Notes: generated by a model from the sequence alone, not told the origin. DNA of 64,000 nucleotides from CAWECB01 sp963807465 (GCA_963807465.1 CAWECB010000002.1:62001-126000), one strand, 5' to 3'. Positions 14,755 through 23,738 are shown, counted from the stretch's first letter. Made by a program: numbers and translations.

Positions 14755-17328
14755 ATGGAAAGAAGCATTTTCTCCCGCGGATACAAAAAACAAGAGTGGA
14801 ATTTTGACCACCTATCATCTCTTGTCGGGGATTTGTACAGCAAACTGAAAACTAATGAGAAAGGACTATCGGAAGAAGAAGCCTTAAAAAGACTTAACGA
14901 TTACGGGCCGAACGAGATCAAAACGAAAAAGGAAAAGATATTGATATTTGAATTCCTGGGGAGATTCCTCAATCCTCTTGTAATCATTCTTCTTGTCATC
15001 GCTTCTTTCTCTTTCTTCTTCGGCGATAAAATAAGCACCATCATCATTTCTCTGATGGTGCTAATGAGTATTACCTTGTCTTTTTTCCAGGAAAGGCGGG
15101 CGGAAAGCGCGGCCCAAAAGCTCGAAGAGATGGTACAGACCATGTGCACGGTTGTAAGAAACGGAAAGATAAAAGAGATACCCCTTAAGAGTATCGTCCC
15201 GGGGGATATCGTCGACCTTTCTGCCGGCGACATCATTCCCGGCGACATACGGATTGTTTCAAGCAAGGATTTATTTATAAACCAGTCGTCGCTTACGGGA
15301 GAGTCGTTCCCGGTGGAGAAATTCGCCGAAGCCCAGGCGGATAAAAATACCGAGTTGCTGCGATTGCCGAATATGGCTTTCATGGGGTCGTCGGTCGTAA
15401 GCGGAATCGGAATGGGAATCGTAATCCATACCGGACAGAACACGGCCTTCGGCAACCTTTCCCAAAAACTCATAGAAGCGAGCGGTAAGACGCTTTTTGA
15501 CACGCAAACAAAGGATTTCGTCTGGACAATGATTAAAGTAATGGCCATAGTCGTAACGGCGATAATGCTGATTTACGCGCTTAAGCGCCAGAACATACTC
15601 GAATCTCTTTTGTTCGCCTTGGCCGTGGCCGTACAAATCACTCCGGAAACCCTGCCGATGTTTATAACGATAAACCTTTCCAAGGGAGCTCTCGCAATGT
15701 CACGCAAAAGGGCCATTGTCAAAAGATTGAACTCCATACAAAACCTCGGAGCAATGGACATATTGTGCTCTGATAAAACAGGAACTCTAACCCTAAACGA
15801 AGTCGTTCTTCAGAACCACGTCAATGTGTGGGGAGAAAAAGACGAAAACGTCTTCATTTATGGTTACGTCAATTGTTTTTATCAGACAGGAACCAAGAAT
15901 CTCATAAACGAAGCGGTATTGAAGCATAAGCGCGAAGATCTGCATGGATATAAAAAGATTGACGAGATTCCGTTTGATTTCGAAAGGAGAATCAGCTCGG
16001 TTGTCGTCGAGAACAAAGGAGAAGAGTTCATGGTCTCGATTGGAGCTCCCGAAGAGATTTTCAAGCGTTGCGTAAATTATGATAATAGGGGCAAGGTTGA
16101 ACCCATTAATCAATCGGATAAAGAACAGGTACTGAAAGAATATTACGAGCTCGGAGTCGAGGGCTACCGCGTCATAGCCGTCGCATACAAAGACATCAAA
16201 GAGAAAAAGTCCAATTACTCTTTAGAAGAAGAGCATAATCTTATCCTCAAAGGATACATGGCTTTTTTCGATCCTCCCAAGTCCACGGCAAAAGCATCGA
16301 TAGACGCCTTAAGGGAAGCGGGAATCGAATTTAAGATAGTAACCGGCGACAGCGATGTCGTGACTAAAAAAATATGCAACGACCTGAATATCGGAATCTG
16401 CGGCGTCATCGTCGGAAGCCAAATCGATTCCATGTCCGATGAAGAACTTTCCAAAGCAAGCGAAGATACCACGATATTCGCCCGTGTAACTCCGGAACAA
16501 AAAGAAAGGATCATTAGGTGTCTGAGATTAAAAGGCCACACTGTCGGATTCCTAGGCGACGGCATCAATGACGCTCTTTCCTTAAGAGCGGCCGATATCG
16601 GGATATCCGTGAACAATGCCGTAGATGTTGCTAAAGAATCTGCCAGCATCGTCTTACTAGAAAAAGATCTTGATGCCCTTACCGAAGGCATTCTCGAGGG
16701 AAGAAAAGTATTCGGCAACTTCATGAAATATATCCGCATGACAAGCATGGTAAATGTGGGGTACATGGTGACGACAATTGGAGCCAGCCTTGTATTACCG
16801 TTCTTACCGATGCACCCGGTCCAGCTGCTTCTCAATAATTATCTCTACGAAGTCGGACAAACCGCTATACCGAGCGACAATGTCGATAGCGACTATGTCA
16901 AGAAACCAAGAAAGTGGCGCATCAGCTCGCTCGTAAACTTTATGACGTTTTTGGGACCCCTAAGCTCAATCTTTGATTTTATAATGTTCGGTATATTGTG
17001 GTGGGTTTTTCATGCCTATGCAAACGAAAGTATATTCCAGACCGGATGGTTCATCCAAACCATGTTGGCCCAAGTTTTGCTTATATTCTTCATAAGAACT
17101 AAAAAAATTCCTTTCCTCGAGAGTAGACCGAGTGCCTTCCTTGTTCTAATGTCCATAATTATACTAGGTATTGTCCTTGTATTACCGTTCACATCATTGG
17201 CTGCTCCTCTGCACCTGGTCATAATGCCGTGGACATTCTATCCGGTTGTTGCCCTAATCGTTCTTACGTATCTTATGGTCGTATGGTTTACAAAAAATTT
17301 GCTCACTACTAAGGTCGAAAACGACTAG
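14755..17328 (+). CDS. mgtA: MgtA-type magnesium-transporting P-type ATPase
   Basis: This 857-residue P-type ATPase imports Mg2+ in characterised relatives. It has an N-terminal cation-ATPase domain, the actuator motif TGESFPVEK (about residue 180), the ion-site helix ITPETLPM, the phosphorylation site DKTGTLT (about residue 340), nucleotide-binding sequence and the hinge GDGINDALSLRAAD (about 600). The end NNYLYEVGQTAIPSDNVD with FLGPLSSIFDF and FFIRTKKIPF matches MgtA/MgtB rather than calcium pumps. It starts 6 bp after the ABC permease and is probably the last gene of that operon. No Mg-sensing leader was recognised. Confidence 0.88.
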   Translation: MERSIFSRGYKKQEWNFDHLSSLVGDLYSKLKTNEKGLSEEEALKRLNDYGPNEIKTKKEKILIFEFLGRFLNPLVIILLVIASFSFFFGDKISTIIISLMVLMSITLSFFQERRAESAAQKLEEMVQTMCTVVRNGKIKEIPLKSIVPGDIVDLSAGDIIPGDIRIVSSKDLFINQSSLTGESFPVEKFAEAQADKNTELLRLPNMAFMGSSVVSGIGMGIVIHTGQNTAFGNLSQKLIEASGKTLFDTQTKDFVWTMIKVMAIVVTAIMLIYALKRQNILESLLFALAVAVQITPETLPMFITINLSKGALAMSRKRAIVKRLNSIQNLGAMDILCSDKTGTLTLNEVVLQNHVNVWGEKDENVFIYGYVNCFYQTGTKNLINEAVLKHKREDLHGYKKIDEIPFDFERRISSVVVENKGEEFMVSIGAPEEIFKRCVNYDNRGKVEPINQSDKEQVLKEYYELGVEGYRVIAVAYKDIKEKKSNYSLEEEHNLILKGYMAFFDPPKSTAKASIDALREAGIEFKIVTGDSDVVTKKICNDLNIGICGVIVGSQIDSMSDEELSKASEDTTIFARVTPEQKERIIRCLRLKGHTVGFLGDGINDALSLRAADIGISVNNAVDVAKESASIVLLEKDLDALTEGILEGRKVFGNFMKYIRMTSMVNVGYMVTTIGASLVLPFLPMHPVQLLLNNYLYEVGQTAIPSDNVDSDYVKKPRKWRISSLVNFMTFLGPLSSIFDFIMFGILWWVFHAYANESIFQTGWFIQTMLAQVLLIFFIRTKKIPFLESRPSAFLVLMSIIILGIVLVLPFTSLAAPLHLVIMPWTFYPVVALIVLTYLMVVWFTKNLLTTKVEND

Positions 17329-17331
17329 AAA

Positions 17332-17934
17332 TTATTTCAATGGGACAAAAACAAATCCGCTGAACGTTTCTGTATCAGTTTTGTCCAGCGAGTTTTTTGT
17401 TATTTTATAAATATCGTTACCCACTGGGACAACTAAAATTCCTCCAATTTTCAACTGATCCACTAATTGCCCAGGAACATTTCCTGCCGAAGCAGAAACC
17501 AATATCCTATCAAAAGGAGATTTTTTAATTAATCCCATTTTTTCCTCCGTCTGAACAATCTCTGCGTTTTTAAGACTGTATTTATTCAAGTTGTTGCTTC
17601 CTAATGCAACCAGCTCTGGGATGATTTCCAATCCCCAGACAAAACCTTTGGGGCCGATAATGTCCGCTATCAGTGCCGTCGTGTATCCCGAACCAGAGCC
17701 AACATCCAAAACCTTGTCGCCCTTTTTCGACTGGAGAAGCTCTAACATGAAAGCAACCGTATAGGGTTGCGAAATCGTCTGTCCGTATCCGATGGGCAGG
17801 GGATAGTCCTCGTATGCTTCCGACTTGTATTCGGGCAAAACAAAATCTCTCCTGTCTATATTTCTGAAAGCCTTGATTATCCTTTCTGTTTTCAGGACCC
17901 CCGCATCGATTAAACTCCTAATAAGTTTATCCAT
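17332..17934 (-). CDS. pcm: Protein-L-isoaspartate O-methyltransferase
   Basis: The 200-residue SAM-dependent enzyme repairs isoaspartyl residues in aged proteins. It shows the Pcm entry region (DRRDFVLPEYKSEAYEDYPLPIGYGQTISQPYTVAFM), SAM motif I VLDVGSGSGYTTALIA and a late KIGGILVVPVG strand. The length fits the family (about 200-215). It faces the mgtA gene with 3 bp between the stop codons. Confidence 0.9.
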   Translation of the reverse strand: MDKLIRSLIDAGVLKTERIIKAFRNIDRRDFVLPEYKSEAYEDYPLPIGYGQTISQPYTVAFMLELLQSKKGDKVLDVGSGSGYTTALIADIIGPKGFVWGLEIIPELVALGSNNLNKYSLKNAEIVQTEEKMGLIKKSPFDRILVSASAGNVPGQLVDQLKIGGILVVPVGNDIYKITKNSLDKTDTETFSGFVFVPLK

Positions 17935-18036
17935 TATTTTAATAATACCATGTATTTATTGTGTTAAAAACATCGGGTCTTGCTTTTTATGTAAATAACT
18001 TGATATAATATCCACAAGTTAATAATAATAAAACTT

Positions 18037-18237
18037 ATGACAAAAGAATATATAGTGGAAGCGTTTCTCGTTTTTATCATCTCCATCCTCTTTTGTGTTT
18101 CTTTGTTTTCTGTTTATAACCTAGAAAAATACAAAATAGACAATATGGAAAAGGATATTACAGAAATCAAGGGTGAAATTTACCAAATGAGGCTGGATTT
18201 AGTAACCATGGAAAAACAATCGGTAAGTACTAAATGA
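18037..18237 (+). CDS. Small single-helix membrane protein with coiled coil
   Basis: This 66-residue protein has one hydrophobic helix (about residues 8-28) followed by a heptad-like segment (NMEKDITEIKGEIYQMRLDLVTMEK). The topology resembles small division or envelope proteins, but I do not recognise a family. A strong terminator follows immediately. Confidence 0.55.
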   Translation: MTKEYIVEAFLVFIISILFCVSLFSVYNLEKYKIDNMEKDITEIKGEIYQMRLDLVTMEKQSVSTK

Positions 18238-18242
18238 TGGAC

Positions 18243-18272
18243 GCAGGACAGTCAAGTCCTGCTGTTTTTTTG
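18243..18272 (+). terminator. Strong intrinsic terminator
   Basis: GCAGGAC and GTCCTGC form a perfect 7-bp stem with loop AGTCAA, followed by TGTTTTTTT. It isolates the small gene from tsaC. Confidence 0.85.
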
Positions 18273-18279
18273 TTCTAAA

Positions 18280-18840
18280 ATGTTTAATCTAAAAGGAAAA
18301 ATAGCCAAAGAAATCATTGAAAGCGTAAAGAAAGGAGGAATTTTAGTCATTCCGACCGACACGATCTACGGAATAGTCGCTTCGGCCTTGAACAAGGAAA
18401 GTGTGGAGAGGCTGTATAAAATCAGAAAGAGGAACCTTCATAAACCGATGATAATTTTAATAAACTCGATAAAAGATTTGGGAATTTTTGGCATTAAGGT
18501 GCAAAAAGAAAAAGACTTGCTTAAAAAAATATGGCCGGGAAAAGTCAGTGTTATCTTCGAGTGTTTGAATAAAAAATATGAATACCTGCATAGGGGAAGA
18601 AAAACCCTGGCTTTCAGAATCCCCGGCAACAAGAATCTAGTTAAATTATTAAAGAAAATGGGTCCCTTGGTTGCTCCGAGCGCGAATATCGAAGGAAAGA
18701 AGCCTTCGCAAACAATCGAGGAAGCTATGGCTTATTTTGAGGACAAAGTCGATTTTTACGTTGATGTCGGAAAAATGAAATCAAGGCCCTCTAAATTAGT
18801 GTCTGTCAAAAACGGCAAGGTTGAGGTCATAAGAAAATAA
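18280..18840 (+). CDS. tsaC: L-threonylcarbamoyladenylate synthase (Sua5/YciO/YrdC)
   Basis: The 186-residue enzyme makes threonylcarbamoyl-AMP from threonine, bicarbonate and ATP for t6A at tRNA position 37. It has the YrdC start GGILVIPTDTIYGIVASALN, the KxR-type segment RLYKIRKRNLHKPMIIL, WPGKVSVIFE and the conserved GPLVAPSANIEGKKPSQT. It is the short TsaC form without the Sua5 C-terminal domain. It is followed 15 bp later by gpmA. Its product is needed for the ms2t6A step catalysed by the methylthiotransferase encoded at 31901. Confidence 0.88.
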   Translation: MFNLKGKIAKEIIESVKKGGILVIPTDTIYGIVASALNKESVERLYKIRKRNLHKPMIILINSIKDLGIFGIKVQKEKDLLKKIWPGKVSVIFECLNKKYEYLHRGRKTLAFRIPGNKNLVKLLKKMGPLVAPSANIEGKKPSQTIEEAMAYFEDKVDFYVDVGKMKSRPSKLVSVKNGKVEVIRK

Positions 18841-18855
18841 TGTTAAAATATTCCC

Positions 18856-19545
18856 ATGAATAAACTGGTAATAATTAGGCACGGAGAAAGCGTCTGGAAT
18901 AAAGAAAATATCTTCACCGGATGGATTGACGTTCCTTTGTCCGAAGAGGGGATGGAACAGGCGAGAAAAGCCGGCCAATTACTGAAGAAGGAAGGCTTTG
19001 TGTTTGACATCGGCTTTACTTCAAAATTAGAGAGAGCCAGCAAAACCCTGGATATAGTATTAGAAGAAATGGACCTTATAATCCCCGTTAAAAGCTCCTG
19101 GAGGCTGAATGAGAGGCATTATGGGGCCTTGCAGGGAATGAATAAGGATGAGATGAGGAAGCTCTACGGAGCGGATAAGGTTGAAGAATGGAGAAGGAGC
19201 TACGATGTCAGGCCTCCGGCGGAAACGGAAGAAAAAAAATTCGCATATAATGAATTGAAAGGGGAGGGAGCTCCTTTGACCGAAAGCTTGAAAGACACTG
19301 AAGCAAGGGTTCTGCCTTATTGGAACGAAGAAATCATTCCCATGATAAAGCAAGGAAAAAGGGTTGTAATCACTGCTCACGGGAACAGCATAAGAGCCAT
19401 CGTCAGGATTATCGACAACGTTTCCGGAGAAAAGATCGCCAAAGTGGAAATACCGGTAGGGGTTCCTTTGGTTTACGAAGTCGACGACAATTTCGATTTC
19501 GTTAATAAATATTATCTTGATAAAAACGTTCCTTGCGATTTCTAG
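18856..19545 (+). CDS. gpmA: 2,3-bisphosphoglycerate-dependent phosphoglycerate mutase
   Basis: The 229-residue glycolytic enzyme interconverts 3- and 2-phosphoglycerate. The phosphohistidine motif IIRHGESVWNKENIFTGW is at the N-terminus. The substrate loop NERHYGALQGMNKDEM, the RSYDVRPP segment and the second catalytic histidine in VVITAHGNSIRAIV are all present. Length and motifs match the dPGM family. It is 24 bp upstream of thyX. Confidence 0.93.
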   Translation: MNKLVIIRHGESVWNKENIFTGWIDVPLSEEGMEQARKAGQLLKKEGFVFDIGFTSKLERASKTLDIVLEEMDLIIPVKSSWRLNERHYGALQGMNKDEMRKLYGADKVEEWRRSYDVRPPAETEEKKFAYNELKGEGAPLTESLKDTEARVLPYWNEEIIPMIKQGKRVVITAHGNSIRAIVRIIDNVSGEKIAKVEIPVGVPLVYEVDDNFDFVNKYYLDKNVPCDF

Positions 19546-19569
19546 AAAGAACATGTTAGAATACTCACT

Positions 19570-20430
19570 ATGGATATTAAAGAAGTAAAACCACAAATTT
19601 GGAATTTCAAGGTCATCGGCGGAGAAAAAGCCTGGGAAGAGGTTGCTTATTCCGCCAAGATGAGCGGTGTTCCGGAGCATGTTAAGGGCGAGGATATCTT
19701 CAAAATGATAATCGATAACGATTACGGTTCTTCGCTTGAACATATCATTATTAAGTTCGACATTAAGATTACCAAGGGTAGCGCCCCCGAGCTTTTAGAA
19801 CACAGAATGGCTAGCCATACTGGCTGGTCCACGAGATACATACAAGCCAACCAGGGCATAGAAAAGGAAACACCCGTTTACGAGATAATCGTTCCCTGGC
19901 ATTTGTTGGGAGAAAAGAACAAAGACAAGAAAGAGATATTTCTGGAAAGGGTCCGCGACAGCCTAGAAAAATACGAAGAATTCATCAATGAAGGGTTGCC
20001 TCGAGAATCGGCAAGATATCTTCTGCCTTTTTGCCAGGCCGTCGGCATTTACCATTTTACCTTGAACCTAAGATCGCTTTTGAACCTTCTGTCTCTAAGG
20101 CTCTGCGTGAGGGTAGCTCCGGAATTCAGATGCATTGCGAGTCAGCTGTATTTCCTATTGGAAAAAGAGTTTCCTATAATGGAAGGCATCGTCGGATGCC
20201 GAGGATACATGGGCGGAGTTTGTCCGGAAAGCAACGTGACTGGAGTGAGGGAAGGCGAACAGCACCCTGTTTATCCTCCTTGTCCTTTCAGAAATCCTAT
20301 TGTAGACACATTTATTCCTACGAAAAAGGAAGTAACACAAGGAATCGATAAAAAAGAATTCAACAGGGAAAAAGCCATAAACAGCCAAAAGACAATATTC
20401 AAGAAATGGGCCGCCTGGGAGGGAGATTAA
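19570..20430 (+). CDS. thyX: Flavin-dependent thymidylate synthase
   Basis: The 286-residue enzyme methylates dUMP to dTMP using methylene-tetrahydrofolate and FADH2. The ThyX signature RHRx7S appears as EHRMASHTGWS, so the first arginine is replaced by glutamate while the HR pair and serine stay, followed by TRYIQ. The second conserved block is ESARYLLPF and FTLNLRSLLNLLSLR. The C-terminus contains cysteines (GCRGYMGGVCPESN) not needed in the core family. It is paired with glyA 17 bp downstream, which supplies methylene-tetrahydrofolate. The E for R change is worth checking but is not proof of lost activity. Confidence 0.85.
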   Translation: MDIKEVKPQIWNFKVIGGEKAWEEVAYSAKMSGVPEHVKGEDIFKMIIDNDYGSSLEHIIIKFDIKITKGSAPELLEHRMASHTGWSTRYIQANQGIEKETPVYEIIVPWHLLGEKNKDKKEIFLERVRDSLEKYEEFINEGLPRESARYLLPFCQAVGIYHFTLNLRSLLNLLSLRLCVRVAPEFRCIASQLYFLLEKEFPIMEGIVGCRGYMGGVCPESNVTGVREGEQHPVYPPCPFRNPIVDTFIPTKKEVTQGIDKKEFNREKAINSQKTIFKKWAAWEGD

Positions 20431-20446
20431 ATAAATAAACAAAAAT

Positions 20447-21685
20447 ATGGACAAAATCCTACAGCTTCTAAAAGAGCATAACGCCTGGAGAAAAAGCAGC
20501 ATCAACCTCATAGCATCGGAGAATGTGATGTCGCCCTTGTGCGAGCATGTTTACGTTTCCGACCTCATGCACCGCTATGCGGAAGGATTGCCCTTTAACA
20601 GGTATTACAGGGGCCTCAAATACGTAGACGAGATAGAGAATATAACCCAAGAAGCGTTCAAGGAGCATTTCAACGTTAACTTCTGTGACATCAGGCCCAT
20701 ATCCGGCACTACGTCCAATTTCGCCGTTTTCGCATCCTTGGCCGAAAGGGGAAACCAGATAATGACTTTGGGCATCCAGGGTGGCTCCCATATTTCCCAT
20801 GAATCGGGCGGAGCGGTAGGAGTCTTGGGATTGAAGACCACTCACATACCTTTCAATATCGAGAAGATGGAAATAGACGTTGAGAAGACGGGGGAGAAGA
20901 TACTCGAACTGAAGCCCAAGTTCATCGTCATGGGAGGCTCTGTCATATTGTTCCCCCAGCCGATAAGGGCCATAAAGAAATACTGCGACAAGGTCGGTAC
21001 CAAGATCGTATATGACGCCGCCCACGTCTTCGGATTGATTGCCGCAAAGAAGTGGCAGGATCCGATTGCTGAAGGAGCGGATATCATAACTTCATCGACC
21101 CACAAGACATTCCCCGGACCGCAGGGAGGGATAATACTGGGGAACATCAATGACCCCAAGCTCGTGGCCAAGATCCAGGACAGGGTATTCCCGGGCTTCC
21201 ACTCGAACCACCATCTCCACAGGGTTCCGCCGCTATACGTCGCTTTGCAGGAAATGAAGCAGTTTGGAGATGCATACGCAACCCAGATACTGAAGAATTC
21301 CAAAGCATTGGCCACTGAATTGGACTCGATGGGATTTAACGTCTTAGGAAAAGAGAAAGGATTCACGAACAGCCACCAAGTCCTCGTCAACGTGGAAAAC
21401 CAGGGAAGGGGAGACTATGTCGCGAAGACCCTTGAATCGGCCAATATCATCTTAAACAAGAACATCATACCGACAGATTTGACCAATCCTAATGACCCTA
21501 AGGGTATAAGGATCGGGGTACAGGAAATGACGAGGTATGGAATGAAGGAAGAAGACATGAGAACCATAGCGAAATTCATGAAAGAGATCCTTATGGACAA
21601 AAAGGATATCGAGTCTGTGAAAAAAGAAGTTGTCGCATTCAGAAACAATTTCCTGGAAATACAGTACTGCCTTAAGGAGGATTAG
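20447..21685 (+). CDS. glyA: Serine hydroxymethyltransferase, archaeal-like form
   Basis: The 412-residue PLP enzyme converts serine and tetrahydrofolate (or an analogue) to glycine and the methylene carrier. It has the SINLIASENVMSP opening, the cofactor region GGSHISHESGGAVG, YDAAHVFGLIA and the Schiff-base lysine in SSTHKTFPGPQGG. The RPISGTTSNFAVF block and the FIVMGGSVILFPQPI block resemble archaeal GlyA more than the usual bacterial form, from memory of those families. It ends with a strong terminator. With thyX it forms a dTMP-supply pair. Confidence 0.9.
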   Translation: MDKILQLLKEHNAWRKSSINLIASENVMSPLCEHVYVSDLMHRYAEGLPFNRYYRGLKYVDEIENITQEAFKEHFNVNFCDIRPISGTTSNFAVFASLAERGNQIMTLGIQGGSHISHESGGAVGVLGLKTTHIPFNIEKMEIDVEKTGEKILELKPKFIVMGGSVILFPQPIRAIKKYCDKVGTKIVYDAAHVFGLIAAKKWQDPIAEGADIITSSTHKTFPGPQGGIILGNINDPKLVAKIQDRVFPGFHSNHHLHRVPPLYVALQEMKQFGDAYATQILKNSKALATELDSMGFNVLGKEKGFTNSHQVLVNVENQGRGDYVAKTLESANIILNKNIIPTDLTNPNDPKGIRIGVQEMTRYGMKEEDMRTIAKFMKEILMDKKDIESVKKEVVAFRNNFLEIQYCLKED

Positions 21686-21710
21686 AGTGGTCAAAACGTT
21701 AATATTCAAA

Positions 21711-21736
21711 AGACATCCGAAAAGGATGTCTTTTTT
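21711..21736 (+). terminator. Intrinsic terminator after glyA
   Basis: AGACATCC and GGATGTCT form a perfect 8-bp stem with loop GAAAA and a T-run. It ends the tsaC-glyA transcript. Confidence 0.88.
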
Positions 21737-21867
21737 CTAATCCTGTCGCCCTGCTAATAACTGCCCATTCTAAAAGACTCCATCTTTTCAAATAGATTCG
21801 TGTCTGGTATAATGACACCATAAGAAATAAGGCAAAAATAAAGGTTGATATAATAAGATTAAAAAAT

Positions 21868-22329
21868 ATGACAATCAATAAAAAAGGTTTCACTCTGATC
21901 GAGCTCTTGGTGGTTATCGCCATCATTGGCATATTGTCCGGATTAATACTCGTTTCCATGAGCGGAGCAACCGGTAGTGCTAAGGATGCAAGAATTCAGG
22001 AAGATATGCACCAAATGATTTCAGTAGCTGCCATCTATAACAATACTAATAGTACCTATGGTACTGCCACTACTTGGGAAAGCGCTTCTAATTTTACAGG
22101 CGTTGGGGACGGATTAACTTTAGGCAATGATATGGTGGCACAACAATCAACAGCTCCAACGGTTTATATAGCACCAACCACTTTTTGTATCGCTAAAACA
22201 TTAAACACTGGAACGGCAGGGACTGTTGCTAATTTATGGTGTATTGATAGTAATGGATTTACTGGTCACCCGACTGGTGCCTATACCAACCTATGCACAG
22301 GCGGTGCCCGTCTTCTTTGCAGCAATTAA
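21868..22329 (+). CDS. Type IV pilin-like protein (prepilin)
   Basis: The 153-residue protein begins with a short basic leader and the prepilin motif KKGFTLIELLVVIAIIGIL, with cleavage expected after G and the glutamate at +5. The hydrophobic N-terminal helix is followed by a globular Thr/Asn/Gly-rich domain with two cysteine pairs near the C-terminus (FCIA, LWCI, NLCTG, LLCSN). It is a structural pilin or pseudopilin of the pilus that CPR cells use for attachment or DNA uptake. No assembly gene is adjacent. Confidence 0.88.
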   Translation: MTINKKGFTLIELLVVIAIIGILSGLILVSMSGATGSAKDARIQEDMHQMISVAAIYNNTNSTYGTATTWESASNFTGVGDGLTLGNDMVAQQSTAPTVYIAPTTFCIAKTLNTGTAGTVANLWCIDSNGFTGHPTGAYTNLCTGGARLLCSN

Positions 22330-22340
22330 TTTAGTTTAAA

Positions 22341-22376
22341 AACATTCCTGATTTCACTTCCGGGGGTGTTTTATTT
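22341..22376 (+). terminator. Probable terminator after the pilin gene
   Basis: AACATTCC pairs with GGGGTGTT (two G-T pairs) and is followed by TTATTTTA. Confidence 0.55.
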
Positions 22377-22408
22377 TATAGCAAATAGTTATTGCCCAGC
22401 CCAACCTT

Positions 22409-22437
22409 AAAAAGGTTCCGATAACGTCCCATCGCCA
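22409..22437 (+). repeat. Degenerate copy of the CCACTTACCGAG intergenic repeat
   Basis: AAAAAGGTTCC is followed by ACGTCCCATCGCC in the same order and spacing as the better copies at 26.9-29.6 kb. It sits just after a terminator, as several other copies do. Confidence 0.35.
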
Positions 22438-22457
22438 TAATCGACCCTGGGCCAGTT

Positions 22458-22501
22458 TTAGCAATCAGGCATATTGACTGCTAAAATACTTGTGATATAT
22501 T
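22458..22501 (+). promoter_or_regulatory. CIRCE operator and promoter of hrcA
   Basis: TTAGCAATC-N9-GACTGCTAA (22458-22484) differs from the CIRCE consensus TTAGCACTC-N9-GAGTGCTAA by one complementary change in each arm. It overlaps the -35 TTGACT (22474-22479); the -10 TATATT is at 22496-22501. The predicted start of transcription coincides with the ATG at 22509, so the mRNA may be leaderless. Confidence 0.75.
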
Positions 22502-22508
22502 AAAACAG

Positions 22509-23204
22509 ATGACAACTGAAAGGCAAAACCAAATAATCACGGCCTTGGTTGAAGAATACATTAGAACCGCCGAGCCCGTAAGTTCGAAGTTTCTGGCCGA
22601 AAAATACGATTTCGGCATTTGTCCTTCGGCTATAAGGATCGAGCTGCAATCCCTGATAAAAGATGGTTTTTTGGAGCAGCCACATATTTCTTCCGGCAGG
22701 ATACCGACCGATAAGGCCTACCGTTTCTTTGTCGATAATCTACTTGAAGAAAAAGAAAATGAAGAGATAGATGAATTGGTGGAAGATCTCAAAGGCGGAA
22801 ACGGACTGAAGATGGCTTCCATCTTAACCAAGTTCCTGGCCGATACTTCTTCCAGCTTTACCATTATGCACCTCTACAAAGAAGGGTTAACCCTTAAGGA
22901 AGGACTAGACGAACTCTTTAAAGAGCCCGAGTTCAATGACAAGGACTTCATCTCCAGTTTCGCAGGATTCCTTGAAAACTTCGAAAAGAATATTGAGAAA
23001 ATAGACATGGGTTCGGGGGTAAGGGTGTTTATAGGAAAAGAGAATCCCATGCCAAGGGCGAGGAATATCACCCTCATATGCGCCCAATGCAATTTTCCCA
23101 ACGAAAGAGCGGTAATATCCATATTGGGACCGAAAAGGATGGATTACCATAAGAATATAAGCTTAATCAATTCCCTTAACAGGGCTTTAAAAGAACTCAT
23201 ATGA
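22509..23204 (+). CDS. hrcA: Heat-inducible repressor HrcA
   Basis: The 231-residue repressor binds CIRCE operators and is kept active by chaperones in characterised systems. The N-terminal winged helix contains RQNQIITALVEEYIRTAEPVSSKFLAEKY and ISSGRIPTDKAYRFFVD, typical of HrcA. The C-terminal GAF-like part is short (family usually about 340), ending in GPKRMDYHKNISLINSLNRALKEL. It overlaps grpE by 4 bp (ATGA), so the two are translationally coupled. Its own CIRCE at 22458 suggests autoregulation. Confidence 0.88.
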   Translation: MTTERQNQIITALVEEYIRTAEPVSSKFLAEKYDFGICPSAIRIELQSLIKDGFLEQPHISSGRIPTDKAYRFFVDNLLEEKENEEIDELVEDLKGGNGLKMASILTKFLADTSSSFTIMHLYKEGLTLKEGLDELFKEPEFNDKDFISSFAGFLENFEKNIEKIDMGSGVRVFIGKENPMPRARNITLICAQCNFPNERAVISILGPKRMDYHKNISLINSLNRALKELI

Positions 23205-23669
23205 ACGAAGAAAAAACAAACGAAGAAACGCTAGAAGAATGCGAGAAGAAAAAGGAAGAATACTTCTCCGGATGGCAGAGAGAGAAAGCCGACTTCATCA
23301 ATTACAAGAAGAAAGAGCTGGAACGGTTTGAAGAGATACTGTTTTCCGCGAGAGAAGGGTTATTCCTCGAAATCATTCCCATATTGGACAACTTCAGCCT
23401 GGCCGAGAAATCCATTCCCGAAGGAGAAAAAGGATAACAATATAAAAGGACTCCTGCTTATAAAGAAACAGCTGGAGGATGCCTTAAAAGCGATGGGATT
23501 AGAGGAAATAAGCAGCATGAATCAGAAATTCGACCCAAAGCTCCATGAAGCGATAGGGGAAATCGAAAAAGAAGGCACCGAACCAGGCATCATTGTCGAA
23601 GAAATAGAGAAAGGATACGAGCTTAACGGAAAAGTGATCAGACCCGCTAAAGTCAAAGTAAGCAAATAG
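23201..23669 (+). CDS. grpE: Nucleotide exchange factor GrpE, one apparent frameshift
   Basis: GrpE releases ADP from DnaK. The N-terminal part has a coiled coil (ECEKKKEEYFSGWQREKADFINYKKKE) and LEIIPILDNFSLA. After an A-run near 23430 the frame changes, and the rest continues as GLLLIKKQLEDALKAMGLEEI, FDPKLHEAIG and GYELNGKVIRPAKVKVSK, all classical GrpE motifs. Restoring one base gives about 155 residues. An essential co-chaperone should be intact, so this is most likely a consensus error. Confidence 0.88.
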
Positions 23670-23672
23670 CCA

Positions 23673-23710
23673 TTATCACTCTTGACAGGAGAGTGCTAAT
23701 TAGATAATAT
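23673..23710 (+). promoter_or_regulatory. CIRCE operator and promoter of dnaK
   Basis: TTATCACTC-N9-GAGTGCTAA (23673-23699) matches CIRCE in 17 of 18 arm bases. The spacer contains the -35 TTGACA (23682-23687), and TAATAT (23705-23710) is 17 bp further on. HrcA encoded just upstream is the expected repressor. Confidence 0.88.
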
Positions 23711-23738
23711 TTAAGTATAAAAATAAAAAACAAAGCAT

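Noticed and set aside
14901..15548. Long minus-strand frame inside mgtA
   Set aside because: It is the mirror of a conserved P-type ATPase region. It has no initiation signals or recognisable protein.
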